Shown here piece by piece: positions 16,744-25,509 of a DNA stretch of 64,000 bases. Source of the stretch: Aurantimonas sp036549475 (GTDB lineage: Bacteria; Pseudomonadota; Alphaproteobacteria; Rhizobiales; Rhizobiaceae); the NCBI RefSeq assembly GCF_036549475.1, contig NZ_JAZHLI010000010.1, positions 1 through 64,000 of the forward strand, read 5' to 3'. The notes under the pieces are model-generated. The model was not told where the DNA came from and did not search any database. It saw only the letters and a list, made by a program, of their open reading frames with translations. Numbering within the stretch: the first letter of the stretch is position 1; each line of letters begins with the position of its first letter. The position numbers and the translations under genes are program-made.

Positions 16744-17555
16744 GCATGTCCGAGCAGACACCCACCGACGCCCCACGGCGCATCGGCATCATCGGATATG
16801 GCGCGGCCGGACGGTCCTGCGCGGCGCGCCTCTCCGCCGAGCCGGACTGCCGAATCCTGGTGGTGACCCGCACGCCGCCGGATGTCGCGCCGTCGGAGCG
16901 GATCGCCTTTGCCGCCGATCTCGACGCACTGATCGCCTGGCAGCCCGATGCCATCATCGAGGCTGCCTCGGCCGAGGCCTTCACCCAGATGGTGCCGCGA
17001 TGCCTGGAACACGGCATCGCCGTCGTCCCCGCATCGGTCGGCGCGCTGCAGTCGCCGGACGTCGCGGCGCTGATCCGGGAAACCTGCGCCCGCAGCGGCG
17101 CGCGTCTGGTCCTGCCCGCGGGCGCCGTGGGCGGCCTCGACTACATCGCCGCGGCCGCGCTCACCGGCGACATCGCGGTCACCTACACGTCCCGCAAGCC
17201 GCCCGCCGCCTGGGCCGGCGAACTTGCCGCCCTCGATCTGGCGGATCAGGCCCGTACCCAGCCCGTCACCCTGTTCGAGGGCACCGCCCCCGACGCGGCA
17301 AAGCTCTATCCGAAGAACCTCAATGCCGGCCTGACCATCGCGCTGGCCGCCGGCTTCGATCGCACGCGGGTGCAGGTCATCGCCGACCCCGCCGTGGCGC
17401 GCAACACCCACGAGATCGCCATCAGCGGTGCGGCCGGGGACGCCTTCCTGCGCTTCGAGAACCACCCCTCCCCGGACAATCCCAAGACCTCGGCCATCAC
17501 CGCGCTCAGCCTCGTCTCGACGGTCCTGCGCCTGTTCGAACCCTGCGCAGTCTGA
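16740..17555 (+). CDS. Aspartate dehydrogenase-like protein (NadX family)
   Basis: A 271-residue protein; a second in-frame ATG lies at 16746. Rossmann start IGIIGYGAAGRSCAARL, then VVPASVGALQSPDVAALIRE and the conserved LPAGAVGGLDYIAAA region of L-aspartate dehydrogenases. These enzymes convert aspartate to iminoaspartate or oxaloacetate with NAD(P). When found in catabolic clusters beside a 3HCDH, members may act on other amino acids, so the exact substrate is open. Start overlaps the preceding gene by four bases. Confidence 0.85.
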   Translation: MSMSEQTPTDAPRRIGIIGYGAAGRSCAARLSAEPDCRILVVTRTPPDVAPSERIAFAADLDALIAWQPDAIIEAASAEAFTQMVPRCLEHGIAVVPASVGALQSPDVAALIRETCARSGARLVLPAGAVGGLDYIAAAALTGDIAVTYTSRKPPAAWAGELAALDLADQARTQPVTLFEGTAPDAAKLYPKNLNAGLTIALAAGFDRTRVQVIADPAVARNTHEIAISGAAGDAFLRFENHPSPDNPKTSAITALSLVSTVLRLFEPCAV

Positions 17556-17564
17556 CCGCCCGGC

Positions 17565-18055
17565 TCAGCGACGCTCTCGTCGCGCCGCTGCGTTACGCAG
17601 CAAGCCTGCCGCTATCAAGCGAAACGCCTCGACGGCCTTGGGCAGGACGGCGTGCGGATCATCCCTGGCGGCAACCCACAGGGCGGAATGGAGCGCGGCT
17701 CCGCTCAGGAGGCGGGCGGCGGCTTCCACGTCCACAGGTTTCAGGACCTTGGCCGTAAGCAGCTTGGCCACCGCCTGCTTGGTCAGGTCGAGACAGGCGT
17801 TCTGGCTCGGCCATTGCGACGGTCGCCCGGGAAGGCCGGACCGTCCAGCAGGACGATCCGGCGCACCTCGGGGTCGAGCGCCATCTCGATATAGGCCGAC
17901 CCTTCCGCCAGCAGCCCCTCCCATTCGCTCGGCGCGGCGGCACCGGCGTTCTGGGCGCGCCGTGCCATCTCGCCGTCGACCTGCGCCACCACCGCAGCCA
18001 AGAGGCCCTTCTTGTCGCCGAAATTGTGATAGAGCGCGCCGCGCAGCCGAGACCT
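17565..18055 (-). pseudogene. TetR-family repressor, frameshifted and 5'-truncated
   Basis: The recognition helix end GALYHNFGDKKGLLAAVVAQ is followed by the ligand domain (EWEGLLAEGSAYIEMALDPE, RRIVLLDGPAF), then after a frameshift near 17835 by QNACLDLTKQAVAKLLTAKV and ALWVAARDDPHAVL to a stop at 17565. The first ~40 residues of the DNA-binding domain are missing: similarity stops near 18050, where a RidA remnant on the other strand begins. Not functional as written. Confidence 0.75.
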
Positions 18056-18291
18056 GGCCTTCCAGAACCTCGAAGCGGTCCTGAGGGGCCGCCGGTTGCA
18101 CCTTCGAGGGTCGTAGATGTGACGAGCTTCCACACCGACCCGGAAAACCAGTTCCCGACGGTGATGGAGGCCAAGGGCGAGGCCTTCCCGCAAGCGCCCT
18201 ACCCGACCTGGACCGCGCGGTCGGCGTCAACTGGCTGGCCGGCTTCGACTTCGAGATCAAGGTGATCTCCCGCATTCCGGCTGGCGGCTGA
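18045..18291 (+). pseudogene. RidA-family (enamine/imine deaminase) remnant
   Basis: Readable pieces are DLAFQNLEAVLRG, then VVDVTSFHTDPENQFPTVME, then PYPTWTA, and after another frame change VGVNWLAGFDFEIKVISRIP before a stop at 18291. These are the C-terminal two thirds of a RidA/YjgF-like protein. The N-terminus is missing at the junction with the TetR remnant, and two frame changes break it. Confidence 0.7.
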
Positions 18292-18388
18292 CACGTCTCG
18301 CCGGTGCCGCATTCACCCGGCGCGCCGTCCTGTGGGGCGCCGGGTGGCAGAACGGGCGTGTCGACCCGGCACACGCCGGCTTCCCGCG

Positions 18389-19228
18389 CTATGCTGCCGC
18401 CATGCTCGCCCGAATGCGGGGGGCATCGCGCATGGGTGGGTGGCCGAAGACCCGGGCATATTCCTGGGAGAATTGCGAGGCGCTCTCGTAGCCGAGCGCG
18501 TACGCCACTGCCGCGACGTTGCCGGGCGAGGCGAGCAGTCTGCGGCGGGTTTCGTAGAGCCGGATCGTGGTCCGGTAGCGAAGGGACGACATGTCCGTTT
18601 CCGCCTTGAAGCGACGGTAGAAGCTCGCAACGCTCATCCTTGACACCCGGGCCAGCTCGGACGCGCGGATCGTCCCGGCATATCGTGCCCGGATCAGCGC
18701 GATGGCCGACCCGATGCCGGCTTCCTGGCCGCTTCCGGCTGCGATCCTGCGCAGCACGGCGCCTGCGGCCCGCGCAACAGTCGAAACAGGATCTCCCGTT
18801 GGATCAGCGGGCCCCTGACCGCGAGTTCGTCCGGCCTGTCCAGCAGGCACAGGAGGCGCCGATAGGCATCCAGCAACTCCCCGTCGGCCGCGTGGACGGC
18901 AAAAGCGCGGCCGCCGCACGGGTCTGCTCCCGCCTCCGACTGCCTCAACAGATCGACGATCAGCGCCGGATCGGGTCTCAGCGCCACGGCCAGATAGGGG
19001 CGCGCAGGCGTACATAGGAGGATCTCGACCCGCATCGGCAGATCGACCGCCGCGGCATAGGTGTCGCCGCTTCGATAGTGCAGGATTTCGGTCCCGATCA
19101 GAAGGCGCTTCTCTCCCTGAACGATGGGAACAGCCTTCTTCGGTGATCACGTCTCGCACGGCCGGAAGCAGCCGGTCCGGTGGCATGACGATGCCCGAGA
19201 CGGGATATGGCAGGCGGGCGCAGCCCCC
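18389..19228 (-). pseudogene. AraC-family regulator, frameshifted
   Basis: The C-terminal AraC DNA-binding domain is intact in one frame (RASELARVSRMSVASFYRRF, then VAYALGYESASQFSQEYARV, FGHPPMRD). The N-terminal cupin-like domain is in another frame (MRVEILLCTPARPYLAVALR, GELLDAYRRLLCLLDRPDEL, PLIQREILFRLLRG) and its first part in a third (IVQGEKRLLIGTEILHYRSG). Frame changes fall near 19125 and 18760. It belongs to the cupin-6 AraC group often placed next to SDR genes, and the next remnant is an SDR. Confidence 0.78.
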
Positions 19229-19269
19229 CGTGCCCGATGCCATCGCAATCTTGCCCGATCTACTCATTC

Positions 19270-19666
19270 TGGACGATCGTGGACACGTTCGGCCGGATCG
19301 ACGCCCTCGTGAACAATGCCGGACGGGGCTTCTATGCGCCGATCGAGACGATCGACATCGCGGACTATCGCGAACTTCTCGATCTCAACACCGTCGCGCC
19401 CCTGGCGATGATGCAGACGGTGATCCCGCAGATGCGCCGGAGGGGCACGGGGCCGTCGTCAACATCAGTTCCGGCGCGACCTTCGGCATCCTGCCCGGCG
19501 CTGCGGCCTATACCAGCTCGAAAACGGCCCTGAACATGCTGTCGGACGTGGCACGGGTCGAGTTGGCGGAAGCCGGGATTTCCGTCTCGACCCTCTATCC
19601 CTTCGTCACCGACACCGAGTTCTACGGCGCGGTCAAGGAAGGGCAGGACGCCGCCGGTGCGCACGC
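19270..19666 (+). pseudogene. Short-chain dehydrogenase, truncated and frameshifted
   Basis: Middle of an SDR: GRIDALVNNAGRGFYAPIET, LNTVAPLAMMQTVIPQMRR, then after a frameshift near 19445 GAVVNISSGATFGILPGAAA, YTSSKTALNMLSDVARVELA (catalytic Tyr and Lys present) and STLYPFVTDTEFY. The cofactor-binding N-terminus is absent, and the sequence ends at 19666, where the RNase T2 gene on the other strand ends. It is divergent from the AraC remnant, as in intact AraC/SDR pairs. Confidence 0.75.
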
Positions 19667-20677
19667 CTATTGCAGGCCGACCGCGTCGACGATGCCGGCC
19701 GGGCAGCCGCCGTCGGTGGGCGGGGCGGCGCGGATCAGCGCACCGATATCGGCGTCGGGCGCGATCTCGCCGACGAGGCCGATGGTTAGTTGCGTGACGA
19801 TGCGGCGCCCGTCGTCATTGGCGCAGGCGATCCGCACCCTGTCGCCTGCCCCTTCCCCGAAAGCGGTGTCGAACGCGCCGCGCACCGCCGCCTGCGTCAC
19901 CTCGCCCCCGATGGAGCCGGCAAACAGGTCGCGCACCGGCGAGGCGTTGATGGCGGCCAGCACGAGAAGCGAATCGGCGAAATATTCCTCGACACCGGCG
20001 CGGTAGCAGGTGCCGTGCCGCAGCCATTCGTGGCGATCGAGCGCCGAGCGGGTGCCCGGCATCGCTTCGTCGAGCGCGGCCCTTGTGTCCGGCGTGAGCG
20101 ACAGCGGCGCAAGGTTGGACCAGCGGCCCGCCTCGTCAGTGCGGCGGTCCTGTGCGGCGACGCCGCAATAGTCGGTGCCGCGCGGCTGCGGCCACAGGCC
20201 GTGCAGGGTGAGATGGTCGGCATCGAAGCGGTCCTCGGTCTGGGACCGGCATTCCCGCTTGCCGGGCCGGGTCTCGCAGAAGCCGGGCTGCCAGCTGATC
20301 GCCAGCAGCAGGTCGCGATGGGCCGTCCCGTCGGCCGTCTCCGGGCAGGCCGGCGCGGTGCCGTCGTCGGCCGGGTCGACGGGCTGCACCCAGAGGCCGC
20401 AATCCTTGGCGATCCAGCGCCGGGCCGGTTCGGCTCCCGGCATCTCGATCTGGAAGTGGCCGCCACCGCGCCGGTTCTCGCCGATCAGCCGATAGGCCCG
20501 GTCGATTGTCAGCTGCGTTCCGCCCTCGCTCGCGGCATTGCGGATGGAGGGCGTCGCGTCGCAGGCCTTGCGGGCGATGACGAAGCCGTCCAGCGGCTCC
20601 TGCGCCGCCGCGCCGGGCAGCCCCATGAAGAGGGCCAGGCCCGCCGCGATCATGCCGTCCCGTCTGAACCACCCCAT
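19667..20677 (-). CDS. RNase T2-family endoribonuclease, exported
   Basis: A 336-residue protein with an N-terminal signal peptide (AGLALFMGLPGAAAQ) and both T2 catalytic segments: LTLHGLWPQ and HEWLRHGTCY. It should cleave RNA in the periplasm or outside the cell to 3' nucleotides through 2',3'-cyclic intermediates. Residues about 30-95 precede the T2 domain and contain PGAEPARRWIAKDCGLW, a module also present in the small protein encoded just upstream. Starts at 20677 or 20653 are both possible; the latter gives a more typical signal peptide. Confidence 0.88.
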   Translation of the reverse strand: MGWFRRDGMIAAGLALFMGLPGAAAQEPLDGFVIARKACDATPSIRNAASEGGTQLTIDRAYRLIGENRRGGGHFQIEMPGAEPARRWIAKDCGLWVQPVDPADDGTAPACPETADGTAHRDLLLAISWQPGFCETRPGKRECRSQTEDRFDADHLTLHGLWPQPRGTDYCGVAAQDRRTDEAGRWSNLAPLSLTPDTRAALDEAMPGTRSALDRHEWLRHGTCYRAGVEEYFADSLLVLAAINASPVRDLFAGSIGGEVTQAAVRGAFDTAFGEGAGDRVRIACANDDGRRIVTQLTIGLVGEIAPDADIGALIRAAPPTDGGCPAGIVDAVGLQ

Positions 20678-20781
20678 CGGCCACCCTCCCTGCGCCCCCG
20701 AGCGGCCCGATGATCGCACAGGCCGCGGCACCCGGCCAAGCGGGTCGGTCGGCAGGATCCGGCGGCGGCCGCCGGCACCGG

Positions 20782-21081
20782 TCAGGAAGCGGCGGTCGCG
20801 TCCGCCGCCTCGATCCGCCCGCAGCCCACGGCCACCCAGCGGCGCGCCGGCTCCGCGCCCGGGATCTGCAGGAGATAATGCGTCGTCGGCTCGCCATTGC
20901 GCGCCAAGAGCGCGTAGGCCGCGCCGGGCTCCGTCGCGACGGTTCCCGGATTGGCGGGGTCGACCAGCGAGGCCAGCGCCGGACAGCGCGCTTCGGCAAC
21001 GAAGCGCCCGGTCATGGGGATCTGGGCGCCGGCCGGCGCTGCGATGGTCAGAAGGAGGGCGGCGAGGATCAGGCGGGTCAT
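20782..21081 (-). CDS. Small exported protein related to the RNase T2 N-terminal module
   Basis: A 99-residue protein with a signal peptide (LILAALLLTIAAPAGAQ). Its mature part contains YALLARNGEPTTHYLLQIPG and PGAEPARRWVAVGCGRIE, matching the non-catalytic N-terminal module of the downstream RNase T2 (PGAEPARRWIAKDCG). Start ATG 21081 is chosen because it gives the signal peptide. It could be an inhibitor, chaperone or orphan domain copy; function unknown. The gap to the RNase gene is about 100 bases, so they may be co-transcribed. Confidence 0.72.
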   Translation of the reverse strand: MTRLILAALLLTIAAPAGAQIPMTGRFVAEARCPALASLVDPANPGTVATEPGAAYALLARNGEPTTHYLLQIPGAEPARRWVAVGCGRIEAADATAAS

Positions 21082-21238
21082 GACCCTTGCGATAGGCCCC
21101 AACAACGGCGGACGGAAGGCACGAGACGGGATCGCAGGTCACAGGCCCATCGGCAGGCAACGACATCGCGCCGCGCACCGCTGTTCGCCTCGGGCCGAAT
21201 CCGGCTATCGTTCCGGCCTGCGGGACCAGGAGACAGGC

Positions 21239-22198
21239 ATGTTCGACGGCGAAACGACACTCGACACCAGGACCGGCGCCGCGCTGCATGTCCGCCACCG
21301 CCGCGCCCAGGGCGCCGCGCGTGGCATCGTCCTCGTCCATCATGGGCTCGCGGAACATTCCGGGCGCTATGGCCCCCTTGCCGACGCGCTCGCCGCGCGC
21401 GGCTTCCATGTCCTGGCCCACGACCATCGCGGCCACGGCTCGACCACGGCGGCGGATGCGCCGCTGCGCCGCTTTGCCCGCCGGGGCGGCGCCGAGAAGG
21501 TGCTGGCCGATTGCCGCGCCGTCCATCTGGAGGCGATCGCCCGGCATCCGGGCCTGCCCGTGACGGTCTTCGGCCATTCCATGGGCGGCCTCATCGCGCT
21601 GAACTATGCCGAGCGCCATGGCCGCGATCTCGCCGGGGTCGCCGTCTGGAACGCCGATTTCACCACAGGGCTCGAGGAGCGCGTCGGACGCATCGCCCTC
21701 AAGGTCGAAAAGGCGCTGAAGGGCTCGGACGTGCCGAGCGGCATCCTGCAGCGCGCCACCTTCGACGCCTGGGGCCGCGCGATCACGCCCCGCCGCACCA
21801 TGCAGGACTGGCTGTCCCACGATCCGGCCGAAATCGACGCCTATATCGCCGACCCGCTCTGCGTCTTCTCGCCCACCCTGTCGATGATGGAGGACGTGCT
21901 GGCGCTGATCTTCCAGGGCGGGTCCGAGGCCGGGCTGGCGATGCTGCCGGCCGGGCTGCCCGTCCATCTCCTGGGCGGCACCGCCGATCCCGCCACCCGC
22001 CAGGGCGAGGCCGTGACCATCCTGGCCGGGCGGCTGCGCCTGGCCGGCGTCAGGGACGTGACCCTCCAGATCGTCGATGGCGCACGGCACGAGACGCTGA
22101 AGGAAGTGCCGGCCTATCGCGAGGCGGCCATGGCCGGGCTGCTCGCATGGCTCGACCGGATTGTGCCGCCCGGTGCGGCTGCGCCGCGCGCGCCGTAG
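21239..22198 (+). CDS. Alpha/beta hydrolase, monoacylglycerol lipase-like
   Basis: A 319-residue serine hydrolase of the Hydrolase_4 (monoglyceride lipase, lysophospholipase) type. The oxyanion/HG region is VLVHHGLAEHSGRYGPLADA, the nucleophile is in FGHSMGGLIALNYAE, the acid region is LLGGTADPATR and the catalytic His is in VDGARHETLKEVP. An AGGAGAC ribosome site six bases before ATG 21239 fixes the start; longer upstream frames lack one. No signal peptide, so probably cytosolic or peripheral. Apparently monocistronic. Confidence 0.88.
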   Translation: MFDGETTLDTRTGAALHVRHRRAQGAARGIVLVHHGLAEHSGRYGPLADALAARGFHVLAHDHRGHGSTTAADAPLRRFARRGGAEKVLADCRAVHLEAIARHPGLPVTVFGHSMGGLIALNYAERHGRDLAGVAVWNADFTTGLEERVGRIALKVEKALKGSDVPSGILQRATFDAWGRAITPRRTMQDWLSHDPAEIDAYIADPLCVFSPTLSMMEDVLALIFQGGSEAGLAMLPAGLPVHLLGGTADPATRQGEAVTILAGRLRLAGVRDVTLQIVDGARHETLKEVPAYREAAMAGLLAWLDRIVPPGAAAPRAP

Positions 22199-22303
22199 AA
22201 CCGGCGGGCTTCCTAGGTTTCCGACGCGGCGGCCATTGCCCTGCACGGGTCCCGGCAGGCAGGCTCCCCGCTTCGCCGCCCGTCCACCGCACCCGACCCG
22301 GAG

Positions 22304-22753
22304 ATGGCCATGACCGATCTCTTGAACCTGCCGGACGTCCAGGACGTGCTGCGGCAAACGGTCCGCCTCATCGCCGCGGCCCTTCTCGGCGGCGCCGTCG
22401 GCTACGAGCGGGAACGCAGCGATCATGCCGCCGGGCTGCGCACCCACATGCTGGTGTCGATCGGCGCCTGCGTCTTCACGCTGCTGATGATCGTGCTGAT
22501 CGACCGCTTCGATTCCGACACGACCCGCGCCGACCCGATCCGCATCGTCGAGGCGGTCACCAGCGGCATCGCCTTCCTGGCCGCCGGTGCCATCATCCAG
22601 GCCCGCGGCCGGGTGAAGGGGCTGACGACCGGCGCCTCGCTCTGGCTGGCGGGGGCGCTCGGCCTGGCCTGCGGGCTCGGCGAATACGTGCTGGCATTGA
22701 TCGCCATCACGCTGACGCTGATCGTCCTGCGCCTCGTCAAGCTGCTGGAGTGA
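22304..22753 (+). CDS. MgtC/SapB-family membrane protein
   Basis: A 149-residue inner-membrane protein with about four transmembrane helices and the family signature GGAVGYERERSDHAAGLRTH followed by MLVSIGAC. Members modulate cation or pH homeostasis, including regulation of F1Fo ATPase in some pathogens; this short form lacks the C-terminal soluble domain of Salmonella MgtC. Convergent with the next gene, with overlapping 3' ends in a GC-rich hairpin. Confidence 0.85.
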   Translation: MAMTDLLNLPDVQDVLRQTVRLIAAALLGGAVGYERERSDHAAGLRTHMLVSIGACVFTLLMIVLIDRFDSDTTRADPIRIVEAVTSGIAFLAAGAIIQARGRVKGLTTGASLWLAGALGLACGLGEYVLALIAITLTLIVLRLVKLLE

Positions 22754-22755
22754 GC

Positions 22756-22785
22756 CCGGCCGACGCGCCTAGATCGCGTCCGGCC
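22756..22785. terminator. GC-rich hairpin between convergent genes
   Basis: The arms 22756-22767 and 22775-22785 form an imperfect stem with one bulged base and a 7-base loop that contains the stop of the leftward gene. No U-tract is visible, so it is a weak bidirectional terminator candidate. Confidence 0.35.
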
Positions 22786-23704
22786 CCGCGGCGGCGGGAT
22801 CGGCCGCCTCCTCGGCGACGGACATCACCTTCGGCGCGGCCGGTGCCGGCGGGCCGATGAAGCTCGCATCGTCGGGAAACGGCCGGATCATGCGAAACGC
22901 CACCATCTCGTCCCGCGTCAGGACATAGAGGCTGTCGGCCGGCGTCTGCATCGCCTTGATCCAGACCGCCGGATCGACCCCCATCGCCACGAGCAGCTGC
23001 TGGCACCGGGCGATGGTTTCCTGCACCCCGGCGATCGAGCGGTCGACGTCGCGCGCGAGATTGCCCAGCGGCAGTGCATAGACCTGGTGCACCCCGACCC
23101 AGGCATCGGGCCCCGCCTTGCGGGTCAGCCCGCCGGCCATGACCAGCGGGCAGGCCGAGGCGCAATAGCCATCGGCCGGGACCATGGTCGACAGGCGCTT
23201 GTCGCGGATGGTGCGCGCCATGACGATCGCGTCGTCGACGGCGCCGCCCGGCGAATGCAGGACCAGCGTGCGGGCACCAGCGGCCTCGGGCGTCTCCAGG
23301 AAGTCGCGGAAGTCGTTCGCCGTGCCGATCTCGATCCGGCCGATCGCCGTGATCGCCCCGTCGGTCCCGGCCACGAACCGCATCCGCTCGGCCATCGCCT
23401 CGCCGTCCACCGGCCCGTCCCAGCCCGGCAGCTGCGGCACGCCGCGGTCGGGCGCCACGGGAATGGTGCGCGGCAGATAGGGGCGCACCTGATCACCCGG
23501 TTCGGGGCGGGCCAGCGGCATCGGCTCGGTGCGGCTGATCCGGTCGCGGTCGGCATTGGCCTCGGCCAGCTGGCGATAGTCCAGGAACGCGATCGAGGCG
23601 GCAACGACCAGCAGCGCGACGAAGACGCCGCGCAGGACGGCGCCCTCCGGAATGGCCCGGATCAGCCGTTCCACCCGCCCCGGTGATGTCTCCTCGCCGA
23701 TCAT
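22769..23704 (-). CDS. ClpP/SppA-like membrane-anchored protein (COG3904-type)
   Basis: A 311-residue protein with one N-terminal transmembrane helix (about 24-42, AVLRGVFVALLVVAASIAF), an approximately 70-residue linker and a crotonase/ClpP-like domain. The active-site-like motifs are TLVLHSPGGAVDDAIVMAR and YCASACPLVMAGG, whose Ser matches the nucleophile position of periplasmic serine-protease homologues. The substrate is unknown. It ends 6 bases before the next leftward gene's stop codon region on the promoter side, so it is probably co-transcribed with the large membrane protein upstream. Confidence 0.72.
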   Translation of the reverse strand: MIGEETSPGRVERLIRAIPEGAVLRGVFVALLVVAASIAFLDYRQLAEANADRDRISRTEPMPLARPEPGDQVRPYLPRTIPVAPDRGVPQLPGWDGPVDGEAMAERMRFVAGTDGAITAIGRIEIGTANDFRDFLETPEAAGARTLVLHSPGGAVDDAIVMARTIRDKRLSTMVPADGYCASACPLVMAGGLTRKAGPDAWVGVHQVYALPLGNLARDVDRSIAGVQETIARCQQLLVAMGVDPAVWIKAMQTPADSLYVLTRDEMVAFRMIRPFPDDASFIGPPAPAAPKVMSVAEEAADPAAAGPDAI

Positions 23705-23710
23705 CGCGGT

Positions 23711-25033
23711 CTAGCGCACCACCGTCTTGGGGAACGGCGTCGGCCCGCCGACCGTGTTGGCCTGGACGATGTCGTCGGGCTCAGCCCGGGGGCCCGGCGG
23801 CGGCGGTTCGGCTGTGGCCACTGCCGGCACCATCACGTTGTCGACTTCCGCCGTGCGCAGCTTCTTCTGGATGCGGATGGCCCGCATCAGCTCGGCCGCG
23901 CTCATGTCGCCGGTCTCCATTTCCTCGCCATCCTCGCGGCGGATCACGTCCTGCACGATGCACAGGATGAAGATCAGCACGGCCGGCAGGAGGTCGATGG
24001 AGATCGCCCCGGCCCAGGACGGCAGGAAGTCGCGCGCATAGCGGATCACCGCCTCGGGCGAGGACAGCGGCGTGAAGCGCACCGGCACGACGACCGGCCG
24101 GGCAAGGATCTCGTCGGCGGCCGCCGCCAGCGCCTGGCTCTGGGCCTGCACCGCCGTCTCGACCCGTCCGACCACCTCGCTCTGGCGGTTGCGCAGATCG
24201 TCGTCGGCGCCGTCGGCGATGGGAGCGATGAAGGTGCGGCCGAGATCTTCCGCCGCGCGACGCACCGTCGGCGCCACCGAGGTCTGCTCCAGTGCGGTGA
24301 TCAGCCCGGACAGGGCGACGGCCTGTTCGGCATAGCTGTTGGCCCGGTCGGCGATCGGCCCCTGCGAGGACACCAGCTGGCGCATCGCCGACAGTCGCTC
24401 GCCGCCCTCGTCGAACAGCGTATCGACCTCTTCGCGCGAGGCGATGATCTCGCCCTGCAGCCCGGTGAGCTGGTTCGACATCTGGCGCAGCAGCTGGACC
24501 ACGGTGCCCGATCCGGACGTGCCGGTCAGAACGCCCGACCGCGCCTCCTGGTCGGAGAGCCCGGCAAAGCGCTGCGAGGCGAGCTGGATGTCGGGCAGTA
24601 GGCTCTGGGCCGCCAGCGCGTTCTCGTGCGCCTCGTTCAGCTTCCCCTGATACTCCTCGGTGGTGACGGCCAGGTGCTGCTCCAGCGCCGCCGCGCCGGC
24701 CAGCGCCGCCGCGTTCAGCCAGGACGACATGGCGATGATCATCGCCGCGCCGAGGCCCATCGCCACATAGAGCAAGCGCCGGCTGCCGGGCTGGCGCACA
24801 TGCGGCATAAAGCGCATCAGATAGGACCAGAAGGCGTAGATCGCGACGGAGACGGCGGAGGAATAGACGATGGCGCCGAGGAACACCGTCGTGGCCGTGC
24901 CGTCGAGCAGTTCGCGCACGCCCAGATAGGTATAGACGCCGCTGGCCAGGGCCAGGACGGCCAGCGTGATGCGGGTCGTCGTGTCGAGGCGGGTCAGTTG
25001 CCCGCGCAGCGTGTAGGATTGCGATGCGCTCAT
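23711..25033 (-). CDS. Large membrane protein with periplasmic helical domain
   Basis: A 440-residue protein. Three transmembrane helices are near the N-terminus (ITLAVLALASGVYTYLG, TTVFLGAIVYSSAVSVAIYA, LLYVAMGLGAAMIIAMSSW), then an approximately 230-residue helical region with coiled-coil character (QLLRQMSNQLTGLQGEIIAS), another transmembrane helix (LLPAVLIFILCIVQDVIR) and a cytoplasmic tail ending in Pro-rich sequence. No family recognised; the layout recalls a membrane sensor or scaffold. ATG 25033 is preferred over 25081 because hydrophobic sequence begins soon after and an AAGGGC site precedes it. Downstream is the ClpP-like gene. Confidence 0.7.
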   Translation of the reverse strand: MSASQSYTLRGQLTRLDTTTRITLAVLALASGVYTYLGVRELLDGTATTVFLGAIVYSSAVSVAIYAFWSYLMRFMPHVRQPGSRRLLYVAMGLGAAMIIAMSSWLNAAALAGAAALEQHLAVTTEEYQGKLNEAHENALAAQSLLPDIQLASQRFAGLSDQEARSGVLTGTSGSGTVVQLLRQMSNQLTGLQGEIIASREEVDTLFDEGGERLSAMRQLVSSQGPIADRANSYAEQAVALSGLITALEQTSVAPTVRRAAEDLGRTFIAPIADGADDDLRNRQSEVVGRVETAVQAQSQALAAAADEILARPVVVPVRFTPLSSPEAVIRYARDFLPSWAGAISIDLLPAVLIFILCIVQDVIRREDGEEMETGDMSAAELMRAIRIQKKLRTAEVDNVMVPAVATAEPPPPGPRAEPDDIVQANTVGGPTPFPKTVVR

Positions 25034-25344
25034 CGGCCCACTGCCCTTCAGACATTCGTCGGTGCGGACATCCCGCGCCATGCAGTTAACCGGACATTAG
25101 GGCTATCGCATGTTGGGGGGTAGGCGCGCGCCGCCGAAAGCTGCGCAAGGGTTAATGGCTGCCCGGTGCACGATCGCCATTTCCTATCGGCCGATCTGTT
25201 TTCGCTATGACGCAGGCGCAGGGGGTTTCCGAAAAGCCATGCACCTGACGCAGGGCTCGCATACCGAATTGGTCATGGTTTTGCGCCTGCGAACAGATAT
25301 GTTCGTCAGCAGTCAGCCGCCGACGGCACCTCCTCCCGCCGCCC

Positions 25345-25424
25345 GGCACTGGCTGTTTCCTCCCAAGGGTTTTTCGAATACCCTTCCTAATTCAGCCGGG
25401 TTCTCGCGAACCCGGCTTTTTTCT
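25345..25424 (+). ncRNA. Candidate small RNA (alpha-r8/MmgR-like)
   Basis: No gene on the plus strand precedes the strong terminator at 25394-25424, yet it is well formed. Just upstream are the C/U-rich single-stranded motif TTTCCTCCCA (about 25350-25375 region) and a small hairpin (AAGGGT pairing with ACCCTT). Alphaproteobacterial alpha-r8/MmgR RNAs are known for a conserved UUUCCUCCCU motif followed by a Rho-independent terminator, which matches this layout. The 5' end is a guess and no clear promoter is visible. Confidence 0.42.
25394..25424 (+). terminator. Rho-independent terminator, plus strand
   Basis: A perfect 10-bp stem (25394-25403 with 25408-25417), loop TCGC, followed by TTTTTTCTT. 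One of the clearest intrinsic terminators in the window, and it serves no evident protein gene. Confidence 0.8.
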
Positions 25425-25452
25425 TGCCCGCGCTCCACTCGCCGCGCCCATG

Positions 25453-25482
25453 AAAAAAGGCGACTCCCCGGGGGAAGCCGCC
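25453..25482 (-). terminator. Rho-independent terminator of the aminotransferase gene
   Basis: Read leftward, a GC-rich stem (25470-25482 with 25459-25469, small internal loop) is followed by six T residues (25458-25453). It lies 28 bases after the aminotransferase stop. Confidence 0.7.
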
Positions 25483-25509
25483 ACTGCGATCGTCTTCTCG
25501 TGAGAGCCC

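Noticed and set aside
19667..22447. A 926-residue minus-strand frame from 22447 to the RNase T2 stop
   Set aside because: It runs antisense through mgtC and the lipase gene; the RNase signal peptide at about 20653-20677 marks the true start.
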